From positions 1-64,000 of the forward strand of contig CAWKPE010000016.1 of assembly GCA_963851385.1 (NCBI GenBank): a DNA stretch of 64,000 nt. The letters run 5' to 3'. Made by a program: the position numbers and the translations under genes. Numbering within the stretch: position 1 is the first letter of the stretch; each line of letters begins with the position of its first letter. The notes beneath the pieces are model-generated. The model did no database searches, was not told the origin of the DNA, and worked only from the letters and a program-made list of their open reading frames with translations. The stretch comes from CAWEFA01 sp963851385 (GTDB lineage Bacteria; Bacteroidota; Bacteroidia; Bacteroidales; DTGW01). Shown here piece after piece: positions 19,455 through 28,798 of this stretch.

Positions 19455-20329
19455 ATGTCTAATAAAGTTAAAGTCGGTATGGTACAAATGTCTTGCACAA
19501 AAGATAAGACAGCCAATATAAATAAAACAATTGAGGGCATCAGGAAAGCAGCAAAAGAAGGAGCACAAATTATTTGCCTGCAGGAGCTTTTTTCATCACT
19601 TTATTTTTGCGAAACTGAAGATCGTAAAAATTTTGATTTAGCGGAACCTATTCCGGGTCCTACTGCTGATAGAATTCAGCAATTAGCAAAAGAAACCGGA
19701 ACTGTAATAATTGCTTCTCTTTTTGAAAGACGTGCATCAGGAATTTATAACAATACTACAACCGTTTATAACACAGACGGAAAATTTCTTGGAATCTATC
19801 GCAAAACCCATATCCCGGAAGATCCGGGTTTTTATGAAAAATTTTATTTTACTCCTGGTGATACCGGTTATAAAGTTTTCAAAACAAAATTTGGCAAAAA
19901 TAGGTGTATTTGATTTGCTGGGATCAATGGTATCCGGAAGCTGCCCGAATTACCAGCCTGATGGGTGCTGAAATTCTTTTTTATCCCACGGCAATTGGTT
20001 GGGAACTAGAAACTATCAAAAGAAATAAATGAAGAACAATTTCATTGCCTGGCGGACTATCCAGCAAAGTCATGCTATAGCAAATGGTGTACATGTGGTT
20101 GCAGTCAACCGGGTAGGAACTGAAGGTATTACTAAGTTTTTGGGGAGGATCATTCGTTGCAAATCCTTTTGGAACTATACTCTACCAGGCATCACATGAA
20201 AAAGAAGAAATTCAGTTACAGGAAATTGATCTCGATCAAAATAAGTATTACCGTTCAATCTGGCCATTCCTACGCGACAGAAGAATTGATACTTACAAAC
20301 CAATATTGAAAAGATATATAGACAAATGA
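19455..20329 (+). pseudogene. aguB: N-carbamoylputrescine amidase, interrupted by five frameshifts
   Basis: A carbon-nitrogen hydrolase (nitrilase superfamily) that converts N-carbamoylputrescine to putrescine, CO2 and ammonia. The intact first part (to 19913) has the catalytic Glu in LQELFSSLYFC, and the Lys in YRKTHIPEDPGFYEK. The catalytic Cys motif ICWDQWYPEAARI, then QQSHAIANGVHVVAVNRVG and the C-terminal WPFLRDRRIDTYKPIL are all present but in shifting frames. Each shift is one extra base in a homopolymer: runs at 19896-19900, 19909-19911, 20010-20012, 20048-20049 and 20137-20141. Removing these five bases gives a 289-residue protein of family-typical length. I chose ATG 19455 (MSNKVKVGMVQMSC); ATG 19449 also fits. 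The gene precedes aguA. A sequencing artefact is more likely than a true pseudogene. Confidence 0.85.
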
Positions 20330-20376
20330 CAAATTACAAATTTGCAAATGTGAAAATTTGCACATCTGCAAATTAA
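20330..20376. repeat. Degenerate intergenic repeat between aguB and aguA
   Basis: The tract runs from the aguB stop to just before the aguA start with units ACAAATTTGCAAATGTGAAA and ATTTGCACATCTGCAAATTA. It is the clearest example of the GCAAATGTGCAAATT family in this window. An ATG inside it (20358) is in frame with aguA but is repeat sequence, not the likely start. Confidence 0.65.
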
Positions 20377-20381
20377 ATTTT

Positions 20382-21443
20382 ATGACACCAAAAGAACTCG
20401 GATATTACTTTCCCGCCGAATGGCAAACACATGAAGCTACCTGGCTAACCTGGCCTTACCTTGACGATTCGTTTCCGGGAAAGTTGGAAAGCATTTATCC
20501 ATTATATCTGCAATTCATTAAACAAATAGCATTAGGTGAAAAAGTACGAATAAATATTCCTGATGACAGTTATTCAGAATTGATAAAAAATCTACTTGTA
20601 AAGCATGAAATAAAAGACACAAATATTGAGTTTTTCATAAATCCAAGCAACGATGTATGGTGCCGCGATCATGGCCCTGCTTTTCTTGTCAATTCCGATA
20701 AACTAAAGAAAAAAGTTGTTGTCAGTTGGGAGTTTAATGCCTGGGGAAATAAATATCCATCGGATTTAGACAATCAAATTTCCGATAGAATTGCAAAATA
20801 TTTAAACCTGGAAATATTCAAACCAAAAATTGTTATGGAAGGTGGTTCCGTTGATTTTAATGGTGAAGAAACCTTGCTGACAACAACTTCATGTTTGCTT
20901 AATAAAAACAGGAACCCTCAATTAACTCAAAAAAATATTGAACAATACCTGGTAGATTTTTATTGTGTTGATCAAATTATCTGGTTAAAAGATGGAATTG
21001 CCGGTGATGATACTGATGGTCATGTTGATGATATAACACGCTTCATAAGTTCCGACACCGTAGTTACCATGATAGAATCAAATAAAAATGATGCCAATTA
21101 TATTCCATTAAAAGAAAACCTTGAGAAATTAAAAAAAATGCGATTGCCAAATGGAAAGCAACTTAATATTGTTGAGTTGCAGATGCCTGATCCTGTATAT
21201 TATGAAGGCCTGCGTTTACCTGCGTCATATGCAAATTTTTATTTTGCAAATAGTGCTTTAATTGTACCGATGTTCCGTTCTAAAAAAGATGAGACTGCAT
21301 TGAAAATATTTAATGAAGTTGTTAAAGACAGACCTGTAGTTGGTATAGATTCACATGAAATAATTTGGGGATTTGGAAGTTTTCACTGTCTAAGTCAGCA
21401 GGAACCGGAGGTTAAAAGCCTGTTCAACCACAATAAAGAATAA
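20382..21443 (+). CDS. aguA: Agmatine deiminase
   Basis: A 353-residue enzyme of the guanidino-group-modifying superfamily that hydrolyses agmatine to N-carbamoylputrescine and ammonia. Motifs: FPAEWQTHEATWLTWP near the N-terminus, NDVWCRDHGPAFLV, the EGGSVDFNGE loop, DGIAGDDTDGHVDD with catalytic Asp and His, and the nucleophile Cys336 in FHCLSQQEP. I chose ATG 20382 (MTPKELGYYFPAEW), since the eight codons before it lie in intergenic repeat sequence. Together with aguB upstream it forms the agmatine route to putrescine, so the biochemical pair is present even though aguB reads as broken here. Confidence 0.93.
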   Translation: MTPKELGYYFPAEWQTHEATWLTWPYLDDSFPGKLESIYPLYLQFIKQIALGEKVRINIPDDSYSELIKNLLVKHEIKDTNIEFFINPSNDVWCRDHGPAFLVNSDKLKKKVVVSWEFNAWGNKYPSDLDNQISDRIAKYLNLEIFKPKIVMEGGSVDFNGEETLLTTTSCLLNKNRNPQLTQKNIEQYLVDFYCVDQIIWLKDGIAGDDTDGHVDDITRFISSDTVVTMIESNKNDANYIPLKENLEKLKKMRLPNGKQLNIVELQMPDPVYYEGLRLPASYANFYFANSALIVPMFRSKKDETALKIFNEVVKDRPVVGIDSHEIIWGFGSFHCLSQQEPEVKSLFNHNKE

Positions 21444-21450
21444 GAATAAA

Positions 21451-21502
21451 GATTTCAGAACAAGGAATGAGGATTTTTGATTTTAGAAGTAAATATTAAA
21501 TG
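21451..21502. repeat. Dispersed intergenic repeat, AGAACAAGGAATG type (copy 1)
   Basis: Begins GATTTCAGAACAAGGAATGA and continues to ATTTTAGAAGTAAATATTA. A second copy at 48862-48913 aligns over about 48 bases at roughly 40 identical positions. Both copies lie between genes and next to a G/C-rich patch. Confidence 0.6.
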
Positions 21503-21592
21503 AACAAAAATTAGATAACACTTATCTTAACTTCAGAAATCACAAATCGTTTTTCTCTGTTCTCAAATCAATATTAGTGATTATAAAAAATT

Positions 21593-21600
21593 TAACTTTG
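21593..21600 (+). promoter_or_regulatory. Candidate -7 promoter element of rlmD
   Basis: TAACTTTG matches TAnnTTTG. It would start transcription about 50 bases before the ATG at 21656, with the G-rich patch at 21611-21646 inside the leader. No TTTG is seen at -33. Confidence 0.4.
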
Positions 21601-21610
21601 ATTAAGCCAA

Positions 21611-21646
21611 CTCTCCTCACCTTCGGGGGGGCTAGGATGGGGCTTC
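21611..21646. repeat. G/C-rich intergenic patch (CCTTCGGGGGGGCTAGG type)
   Basis: A strongly G/C-rich island in AT-rich sequence: CTCTCCTCACCTTCGGGGGG then GCTAGGATGGGGCTTC. Read on the other strand it resembles the CCCCTTAATCCCCCAAAGGGGG patch at 48834 and the loop sequences of the fold-back element at 36729. Confidence 0.45.
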
Positions 21647-21655
21647 TATCTTATT

Positions 21656-23074
21656 ATGGGAAGAAAAAAAAATTTGCCGGTATTAGAAGACATCGAAATT
21701 ACAGACATTGCTGCTGAAGGGAATGCAATTGCCAGGGCGAATGACAAAGTATTATTTGTGCCTATGGCTATACCAGGTGATATTGTTGATGTGCAACTTA
21801 CCCGCAAGCGCACTAGTTACATGGAAGGCTATATTGTTAATATAAAAAAGCCTTCGCCAATTCGTATTGAACCTTTTTGCGAACATTTTGGTCTATGCGG
21901 AGGATGCAAATGGCAGCACCTTCCTTATGAAGAACAACTTAAGTGGAAACAAAAAGAGGTAACTAATAATCTAAAGCGAATTGCTAAAGTTGAAATTGGG
22001 AAAATTAATGATATTCTGCCTTCTGAGAAGACTCAGTTTTACAGGAACAAACTGGAATATACCTTTTCGGATAACCGATGGTTGGAAAAAGATAAAATTG
22101 AAGGGGAACCTTTTATAAAAGAACCAGGAGCGGGATTTCATATTCCAGGCAAATTCGATAAAGTGCTTGATATCAATTATTGCTATCATCAACCCGATCC
22201 ATCAAACCAAATAAGAATTGCTCTTAAAAATTTCGCTTTAAAAAATGATATGGAATTTTTCAATCTTAGAACTAAACAGGGTTTTTTGCGAAATCTTATA
22301 ATAAGAAATACAAATATTGGTGAATGGATGGTGATTGTCTGCTTTGGTCGTGAAGAGAAAAATAATATAATCAAAGTACTTGATTTTTTAGCTACTTCAT
22401 TTCCTATACTACAATCGTTAATGTATGTTATCAACACGAAACAAAACGATACAATCAACGATCTTGAGGTCAACCTTTTTAAAGGACGCGATTATATAAT
22501 TGAAGAAATGGAAGGTCTCCAATTTAAAGTTGGACCAAAGTCATTTTATCAGCCGAACAGCAAGCAGGCTCAAAAACTTTATAGTGTTGTCAGATCAATA
22601 GCAAAATTATCTGGCACCGAATTGGTATATGACCTTTATACCGGAACTGGTACAATTGCAAATTTTCTGGCAAGATATACAAAGAAAGTAATAGGCATTG
22701 AATATATAAAAGAAGCAATTGAAGATGCCCGTGAGAACTCTCGCGTAAATTCAATCAACAATACCGCGTTTTGGGCAGGAGATATTAAGGATGTTTTAAC
22801 GCAACAATTTATTATCGAGAATGAACATCCGGACATAATAATCACAGACCCTCCCCGATCCGGAATGCATTCATCAGTAATTAATGCTATTTTGTACGCT
22901 GCTCCTTCCTGTATTGTTTATGTAAGTTGCAACTCTGCTACTCAGGCAAGGGATATTGCTCTTTTATATGAAAAATATCATGTTAAAGAAATCCAGCCTG
23001 TAGATATGTTTCCTCATACCCATCATGTAGAAAATGTAGCTCTTCTGATAAAAAATAATTGTTCTCAATGTTAA
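21656..23074 (+). CDS. rlmD: 23S rRNA (uracil-C5)-methyltransferase RlmD/RumA type
   Basis: A 472-residue enzyme with an N-terminal TRAM domain (about 1-65), an iron-sulfur cluster motif (Cys75, Cys81, Cys84 in CEHFGLCGGCKW, with a further Cys later), and a SAM-dependent methyltransferase domain. The latter has GPKSFYQPNSKQAQKLY, motif I VYDLYTGTGTIANFLA, TDPPRSGMH and the catalytic Cys in YVSCNSATQARD. The family forms 5-methyluridine at U1939 (RlmD) or U747 of 23S rRNA; Bacteroidota proteins of this type are annotated RlmD. The protein is complete. The gene appears to be monocistronic. Confidence 0.92.
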   Translation: MGRKKNLPVLEDIEITDIAAEGNAIARANDKVLFVPMAIPGDIVDVQLTRKRTSYMEGYIVNIKKPSPIRIEPFCEHFGLCGGCKWQHLPYEEQLKWKQKEVTNNLKRIAKVEIGKINDILPSEKTQFYRNKLEYTFSDNRWLEKDKIEGEPFIKEPGAGFHIPGKFDKVLDINYCYHQPDPSNQIRIALKNFALKNDMEFFNLRTKQGFLRNLIIRNTNIGEWMVIVCFGREEKNNIIKVLDFLATSFPILQSLMYVINTKQNDTINDLEVNLFKGRDYIIEEMEGLQFKVGPKSFYQPNSKQAQKLYSVVRSIAKLSGTELVYDLYTGTGTIANFLARYTKKVIGIEYIKEAIEDARENSRVNSINNTAFWAGDIKDVLTQQFIIENEHPDIIITDPPRSGMHSSVINAILYAAPSCIVYVSCNSATQARDIALLYEKYHVKEIQPVDMFPHTHHVENVALLIKNNCSQC

Positions 23075-23196
23075 AATTAAAACTTTAAAAAACATCTATA
23101 AGGCAGATAAGTAGCGATGACTAAAACATATTCATTTATAATTTCATTAGATAAATAGTTACTCATGCTTATTAAGTAAGATAATAATTTTTTGTA

Positions 23197-23204
23197 TATC
23201 TTTG
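23197..23204 (+). promoter_or_regulatory. Candidate -7 promoter element of the TonB-ExbBD operon
   Basis: TATCTTTG matches TAnnTTTG exactly and lies 65 bases before the first gene of the operon at 23270. The expected -33 position shows no TTTG, so the call is moderate. Confidence 0.45.
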
Positions 23205-23269
23205 AGCGATTTTTTTAAGGCATTAATTACGAGGTATTTATTAATATTTAAGATTTAGGAGAAAAATCA

Positions 23270-23476
23270 ATGAATATTTATAGGTTGTTTGGCCTTATTA
23301 TTGTAGTGCTTATTTTATTGACAGGTATATTTTTAATATTTTCAAATTATTTTAATTACATACCTAAAAATATTAAGATAGTATTGAGTTTTCTAATTAT
23401 ATCTTATGGATCATTTCGGTTGGTCAACATTATACATAAACAAAAAGAGAGTGATGAGGACGCAACTATTGAATAG
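23270..23476 (+). CDS. Small membrane protein heading the energy-transduction operon
   Basis: A 68-residue protein with two transmembrane helices (about 5-27 and 36-54) and a short charged C-terminus (HKQKESDED). Its stop overlaps the start of the next gene by 23 bases, so the two are translationally linked. I do not recognise a family. The position at the head of a PstS-like/TPR/ExbB/ExbD/TonB series suggests an envelope role, which is inference. Confidence 0.65.
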   Translation: MNIYRLFGLIIVVLILLTGIFLIFSNYFNYIPKNIKIVLSFLIISYGSFRLVNIIHKQKESDEDATIE

Positions 23477-24404
23477 AAAAAATTTCTTGCCCATTTTAAT
23501 ATTTACGTTAATATTATTTGGTTGTAACCCTAATGCTGGTCTTAATGAAGAAACGCCTACGAGAGGAAAAATTAAAATTGGTATTGATGAATCATTTTCT
23601 CTCTTAGGTGATGCAGAATTGTATACATTCCAGGCGATTTACAAGGATGCTCACATTACTCCATTGTATGAGCCAGAATTAGATATTCTGGATGAGCTTA
23701 TTAATGACTCCGTAAGGTTAATTATTACAACACGCAAATTAACTGCTAACGAAGAAAAATACCTGCATGGAAAGTTTAGTTACCCAATCACTTCAACTAT
23801 TGCTTATGATGCTGTTAGTTTTATAGTGAATCCCATAAATAGCGACACATTATTACGCTATACAATGATTAATGATATTTTTAAAGGGAAAATTAAAAAT
23901 TGGAGCCAAATAAATCCTCATAATAATGCAGGTAAAATAAACGTTGTATTTGATAATCTCAAATCGGCAAACGTAAGATATATTAAGGAAATTTTTAAAT
24001 TAGATAGTTTCCCAAAAAATTGCTATGTCGCCAAAAAAAATTCTGAAGTAATAAATTATGTCGAAAAACATATTAATGCGTTAGGTGTAATAGGTGTAAA
24101 TTGGATAAGCGATACTAGTGATAGCGTTACACGGGATTTTCTTAAAAGAATAAAAGTTGTTGGGGTTACACCAAAATATGATCCTGAAAGCGATGACTAT
24201 TATAAACCTTATCAGGCTTATATTGCAGACAAATCATATCCATTTACAAGAGAAGTTTATGTAATAAATCGCGAATCTTTTACCGGACTAGGCTCAGGGT
24301 TTATAGCATTTGTATCAGGTGACCAGGGACAACGCATTGTACTTAAAATGGGAATGGTTCCGGCGACAATGCCAGTCAGAATTGTAAAACTTAGTAACAA
24401 ATAA
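23454..24404 (+). CDS. PstS-like periplasmic substrate-binding lipoprotein
   Basis: A 316-residue protein with a lipoprotein signal (LILFGC, Cys24) and a PBP-like domain of the phosphate-binding type. The stretch NDIFKGKIKNWSQINP is the hallmark of PstS relatives, and there is a C-terminal FIAFVSGDQGQRIVLKMGMVP. I chose ATG 23454 because it directly precedes the signal peptide; the in-frame ATG at 23406 would add 16 residues without signal character. No ABC permease genes follow. It sits in a TonB-ExbBD operon, a linkage I believe is recurrent in Bacteroidota. A role in phosphate import is therefore not implied. Confidence 0.85.
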   Translation: MRTQLLNRKNFLPILIFTLILFGCNPNAGLNEETPTRGKIKIGIDESFSLLGDAELYTFQAIYKDAHITPLYEPELDILDELINDSVRLIITTRKLTANEEKYLHGKFSYPITSTIAYDAVSFIVNPINSDTLLRYTMINDIFKGKIKNWSQINPHNNAGKINVVFDNLKSANVRYIKEIFKLDSFPKNCYVAKKNSEVINYVEKHINALGVIGVNWISDTSDSVTRDFLKRIKVVGVTPKYDPESDDYYKPYQAYIADKSYPFTREVYVINRESFTGLGSGFIAFVSGDQGQRIVLKMGMVPATMPVRIVKLSNK

Positions 24405-24518
24405 GAAAAACTTAGTAAAACTGTACAAAATAATATAGAAACATAAATTGTTACATTATCGTATAAAATGACTTCGATTAAATAACTTTAATATTTTGAA
24501 TAACATAAATAATTTTTT

Positions 24519-26351
24519 ATGGCAATGAAAATTTTTAATAACCGGTTGATTGGAAAGATGTGTTTAACATTTGTTGGTCTAGTTGTAGTAACGATCAAGC
24601 TTGTTTCACAGGATTTGAATACTGCTCTTAAATTTTCACAAAGTGAACGATATGAGGATGCTGATTCCGTATTCAAAGAAGTATTGAATGTAAATCCAAA
24701 TAATGGTGATGCATATTACTATTACGGAGAAAATACTTTGCAGGCTTACATAGCCGATCCATATTCAAATTCGCTCGAAAATATCGTTAAGGAAGTTACT
24801 GATATTTTTAACAAAGGCATTCAAAAAGATAGTTTAAATCCTCTTAATTATGTTGGAATGGGAGAAGTAATTTTGCTTGAAAAAAATGATACGCTTAAAG
24901 CAGATAAATATTTTCAAAAAGCTGAACAATCACTTCCTAGAAAGAATAAAAAGTTTACTGAAAAAGATATTGTAACTTCAATAATGTTAGCTCAGGCTCA
25001 ACTATATGCTTCATCACCCAGGTATCAAAAGGCTCTGGCATACCTGGACAGAACAAAAGAAGCCGCTCCCAAAAATACTGATGTACTTATTGCTGAAGGT
25101 GAAATATACGAAAACCAAAATAATGCTTCTGAGGCTATCAAACGTTATAATAAAGCAGTATATATTAACCCGAAGCTTACAGTTCCTTTAGTGAAAATAG
25201 GTAATCTTTATATGCGTTCGAGAAACCTCGAAGAAGCAAGAAACTACTTTGAAAAGGCCAAAGCAATCGATTCTACTTACGCCCCAGTTTACAAGGGGTT
25301 AGGTGAAATGTATAGTCTTGCAGGTGTAGATAATTTTTCTGTTCTTAATTATAAAATATTTCTCAATTTATCCGGAAATAATATCCTTGCAAAAATCCAG
25401 TTAGTTAATTCTTTATTTAGAGCCAAAAAATATAAAGAAGTAATATCAAATATTGAGGAAATATTAAAATATGATAAATCACGAAATTATTTAAATCGCA
25501 TTGGTGCCATTTCATGTTACGAAATGAGGCCTCCCGATTATCAAAAAGCATTAAAATATCTCCGAAACTTTTTTCAAAAATACAACTCCTGATAAAACTA
25601 TTGCCAAAGACTTTGCATATTATGGCCGCATTTTGCTAAAACTGAAAGATACTTCCCTTATTGATAAAGCATTTGATAAATTAATGATTGCTTATAAAAT
25701 GGACACAACAGATCAGGAATTAATTTCTGAAATCGCTTTAATGCATATTTAAATAAAAAATATGATCATTGTCCATTGATATGACTTAATAAAAAAATTG
25801 AACATGGAAAACCAGCAACAAATGATTATATGCTATCTAGGAAAGTCATATTATCATTCAGCGCAATACGAAAAGCAATTACAATCTTTGATAAGGTGAA
25901 ATAAGCCTACGAACCAGAATAATATGCAGGCATGGACATGGAAGGCCAGTACGCTATGTTCAAATGGACCCCAATTCAACAGAAGGAAAAGCAAAACCTA
26001 TATATGAAACTATCATTCAAAAAGGATTGACTGACACTGTTAAGTATATTAATGATTTGTTTACAGCATATTCATATATGGGTTCATATTATTTATATTC
26101 TCCTAAACCAGATTTAAATAATGCCGAAATTTATTATAAAAGAATCATTAATCTTGATCTGAAAAATATTGCCTGGCAGATTAAAGGTTTAACATCACTT
26201 GCCGTTATTGAAACAAAGCGTAACAGACCTTAAAAATGCATATGATTATTACGGCCAGGTTCTCATTCTGGATCCAGGAAATAAGTCTGTACAGGCCGCT
26301 CAAAAAAGCATAAAGCAACAGATGGATATAAATGAAGTAAACAGAAGCTAA
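24519..26351 (+). pseudogene. Tetratricopeptide-repeat protein of the TonB operon, multiple frameshifts
   Basis: A secreted TPR protein with a signal-like start (ending VTIKLVSQDLNTALKF). The intact first part (24519-25592) contains several TPR units, for example NASEAIKRYNKAVYINPKL and LEEARNYFEKAKAIDST. After 25592 the coding continues in changing frames to a final stop at 26349-26351: TPDKTIAKDFAYYGRILLKL, then MDPNSTEGKAKPIYETIIQK (25964-26233), then NAYDYYGQVLILDPGNKSV. Clear single-base changes are an extra A at 25576-25580 and a missing A at 25740. More lie between 25790 and 26235. Reconstructed it would be about 610 residues. The spacing to exbB is 249 bases. Confidence 0.75.
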
Positions 26352-26600
26352 ATCAATAATTTTCTGTTTAAGGGAAAATATCATTTTGGTTGTCTAATAA
26401 GTTGTTCTTAAAATATATTGGCATACAATAAAAAAGAAAAAAAGATTTAAGTTTTTTTAAGTAAAAACAAGTTTAAATTGATATAACTTTAAAATTGAAA
26501 TTATTACCAGCGTCTTTGGAAAATAGACAATAATGTATTTTATTTGTGAACTCAATAAAAAAATAGAAAATTTTATTAATAATTATTAAACTAACATTAT

Positions 26601-27405
26601 ATGAAAGCTTTAAAGGAAATTTTCAGTTCGGTATTTAATGTACTTGTACTTATTATTTGTATTGCTCTTGGATATGTAATTTACAAATATATTATGGGCA
26701 ATCCTCTTAATTTTATTGACAATAATCCAAAGGGTCACCCAATACAAGGTAATTATCTTGGCATTATTTACAAAGGCGGATTTATTGTACCTATTCTTAT
26801 GGCTACAATACTTGTCCTTCTTACCTTCGTAATTGAGAGATTTATTTCTCTTTCGCGTGCCAGCGGAAAAGGCCGTATAAGTAATTTTTTGAAAACCATT
26901 CAGAATTTGCTTAATGAAAATAAAATTGAAGATGCTGCTGCTGCTTGTGACAAGCAGAAAGGTTCTCTTGCAAATGTTGTTAAAGCCGGCCTGTATCGTT
27001 ATCGCGATTTACAAGGAGATCATGCTCTTAGCTAATGATCAAAAAGTGCTTTCACTTCAGAAGGACTTAGAAGAAGCTACTGCACTTGAACTTCCTATGC
27101 TTTCCAAAAACCTGGTTTTTCTTTCAACTATTGCCTCAATCTCAGTGTTGCTTGGTCTTATCGGAACAGTTCTTGGTATGATCCGCGCATTTGGCGCTTT
27201 GGCTACCCAAGGTGCACCTGATGCTCTTGCCTTGGCAACTGGTATTTCTGAAGCATTGGTTAATACAGCTTTTGGTATCTCAGGCTCAACTATTGCTATC
27301 ATTTGTTATAATTTCTTTTCATCAAAAATTGATTCTATGACATTCAAAATTGATGAAGCCAATTTTAGCCTGGTGCAGACATTTGCTTCTACACTTAAAA
27401 AATAG
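26601..27405 (+). CDS. exbB: ExbB/TolQ-family proton channel protein, one frameshift
   Basis: The inner-membrane channel subunit that, with ExbD, drives TonB by the proton gradient. Two frames (26601-27035 and 26914-27405) join at 27028-27029, where TT in place of T breaks the frame. The joined protein has 267 residues. An N-terminal helix (about 8-30) is followed by a second (about 60-82, ILMATILVLLTFVIERF). After a cytoplasmic stretch come two further helices with SVLLGLIGTVLGMIRAF and ISEALVNTAFGISGSTIAI, the MotA/TolQ/ExbB signature. The downstream exbD, exbD, tonB genes support the assignment. A sequencing error is the likely cause of the break. Confidence 0.9.
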
Positions 27406-27465
27406 TTGTCATAAAAGATTGAGCTTATTATAGTTTTTTGTTTTTAAATTTAAAATTGGTCATTT

Positions 27466-28099
27466 ATGGCAAAATTAAAATTACCGGTAAGGTCTCCGCG
27501 AATTGACATGACGCCAATGGTGGACTTGTTTGCCCTGTTGTTGACATTTTTTATGTTAACAACAACATTCAGGCCACAGGAACCTGTTAATGTTGATACA
27601 CCGAATTCTATTTCCGACAAATTAAATCCGGAAAGAAATGTTATGACGCTGTTGATCTCGAATGATGACAAGGTGTTTTTCAATATAGATAATGGCAGGG
27701 ATAGTTCTAAGCATATTCGTGAAGAAGTGCTTGAAAATGTTGGGAAGCAGTACAAATTGAAATTTACTCCGGAACAATTAAGTAAATTTGAAAAGATGGC
27801 TGCTTTTGGTTTGCCTATTGCAAAAATGGCGTGAATGGATAGATTCTAAGGATGAAAAAGCACAGCATGAATTACAAAAAAATGGTATCCCAATGGATTC
27901 AACTGACAACCAATTGGCTATGTGGATATTGTTTGCCCGTAAAGCTAATCCCGATGCTGAAGCAGTGATCAAAGGCGATAGAGAAGCAGATTTTAAAGTG
28001 GTAAAGAAAATAATGGATATCGTTCAGGCTGCGAAGATTAACAGATTTAACCTTGTTACGAATCTCGAAAAAGTTGAAGTAAAACTAGATAATAAATAA
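27466..28099 (+). CDS. exbD: ExbD-family biopolymer transport protein (first copy), one frameshift
   Basis: A single-span inner-membrane protein with the signature RIDMTPMVDLFALLLTFFML; Asp20 is the proton-carrying residue expected in the helix. Frames 27466-27834 and 27788-28099 join at 27828-27829, where GG instead of G breaks the frame. The join reads PIAKMREWIDSKDEKAQ and the protein is 210 residues. The C-terminal half is a periplasmic domain with an extra NGIPMDSTDNQLAMWIL region. It lies between exbB (60 bases) and a second exbD (4 bases), as usual for the two-ExbD operons of Bacteroidota. Confidence 0.9.
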
Positions 28100-28103
28100 A
28101 ATT

Positions 28104-28763
28104 ATGGCCGAAATAATTGCAAACGAAGGTGGTGGAAAGAAAAAAGGAAAAAGGAGGGCTAAAAAACATTCTACAAGTATAGATATGACCCCTATGGTTG
28201 ACCTGATGTGTTTGTTGCTTACTTTCTTTATGTTGACCACTGCTTTCAGTAAACCAAAAGTAATGGAAATTGTATTACCTGATCCACCTAAACCAAATGA
28301 CCCGGCACCACCTAAAATACCTGGATGGAGAACAGTAAACATAGTACTTGATGGAAATGATAAAATATATTATTATAACGGTATTGCCGATCCTACACAT
28401 CCACCCATTCCTACTTTAATTGAATCAGATTATAGTAAGGACGGTATTCGTAAAATGCTTCTGAATAGAAATAAAAATTTATTTAAACAAATGGAAGATT
28501 TGAACGCTGAAGTTGCCAAAGGTAAATTGAATATTTCAAGGGACAGTCTTACAAAGAGATTACGGGCATTAAAATCAGATGATAAAGTTGGACCTATTGT
28601 GCTTATTAAAGCTACTGATAAAGCAAAGTATAAAAATGTTGTCGATATCATAGATGAAATGGCAATTACCAATGTGGCAAGGTATGCTATAGTAGATTTA
28701 AATGTTTTTGAAAAAAGATTACTTAAAAGGAAAAAGAAGGAATTAGGCATTAAAGATGAATAA
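28104..28763 (+). CDS. exbD: ExbD-family biopolymer transport protein (second copy)
   Basis: A 219-residue paralogue of the preceding gene with an intact frame. A basic N-terminus (KKKGKRRAKKH) leads into SIDMTPMVDLMCLLLTFFML, where Asp33 is the conserved helix Asp. The periplasmic part begins after the helix with a proline-rich stretch (LPDPPKPNDPAPPKIPG) and ends in a Lys-rich tail. Two different ExbD proteins in one operon probably form a heteromeric complex with ExbB, an inference from similar operons. It starts 4 bases after exbD1 and ends 35 bases before tonB. Confidence 0.92.
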   Translation: MAEIIANEGGGKKKGKRRAKKHSTSIDMTPMVDLMCLLLTFFMLTTAFSKPKVMEIVLPDPPKPNDPAPPKIPGWRTVNIVLDGNDKIYYYNGIADPTHPPIPTLIESDYSKDGIRKMLLNRNKNLFKQMEDLNAEVAKGKLNISRDSLTKRLRALKSDDKVGPIVLIKATDKAKYKNVVDIIDEMAITNVARYAIVDLNVFEKRLLKRKKKELGIKDE

Positions 28764-28798
28764 ATGATAAAAGAAAAATTACTCAATATTTAACTTGT

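Noticed and set aside
26914..28099. Programmed ribosomal frameshifting in exbB and exbD1
   Set aside because: There is no slippery heptamer or shared motif at the breaks, the same kind of one-base change hits unrelated genes, and exbD2 and tonB next door are intact.
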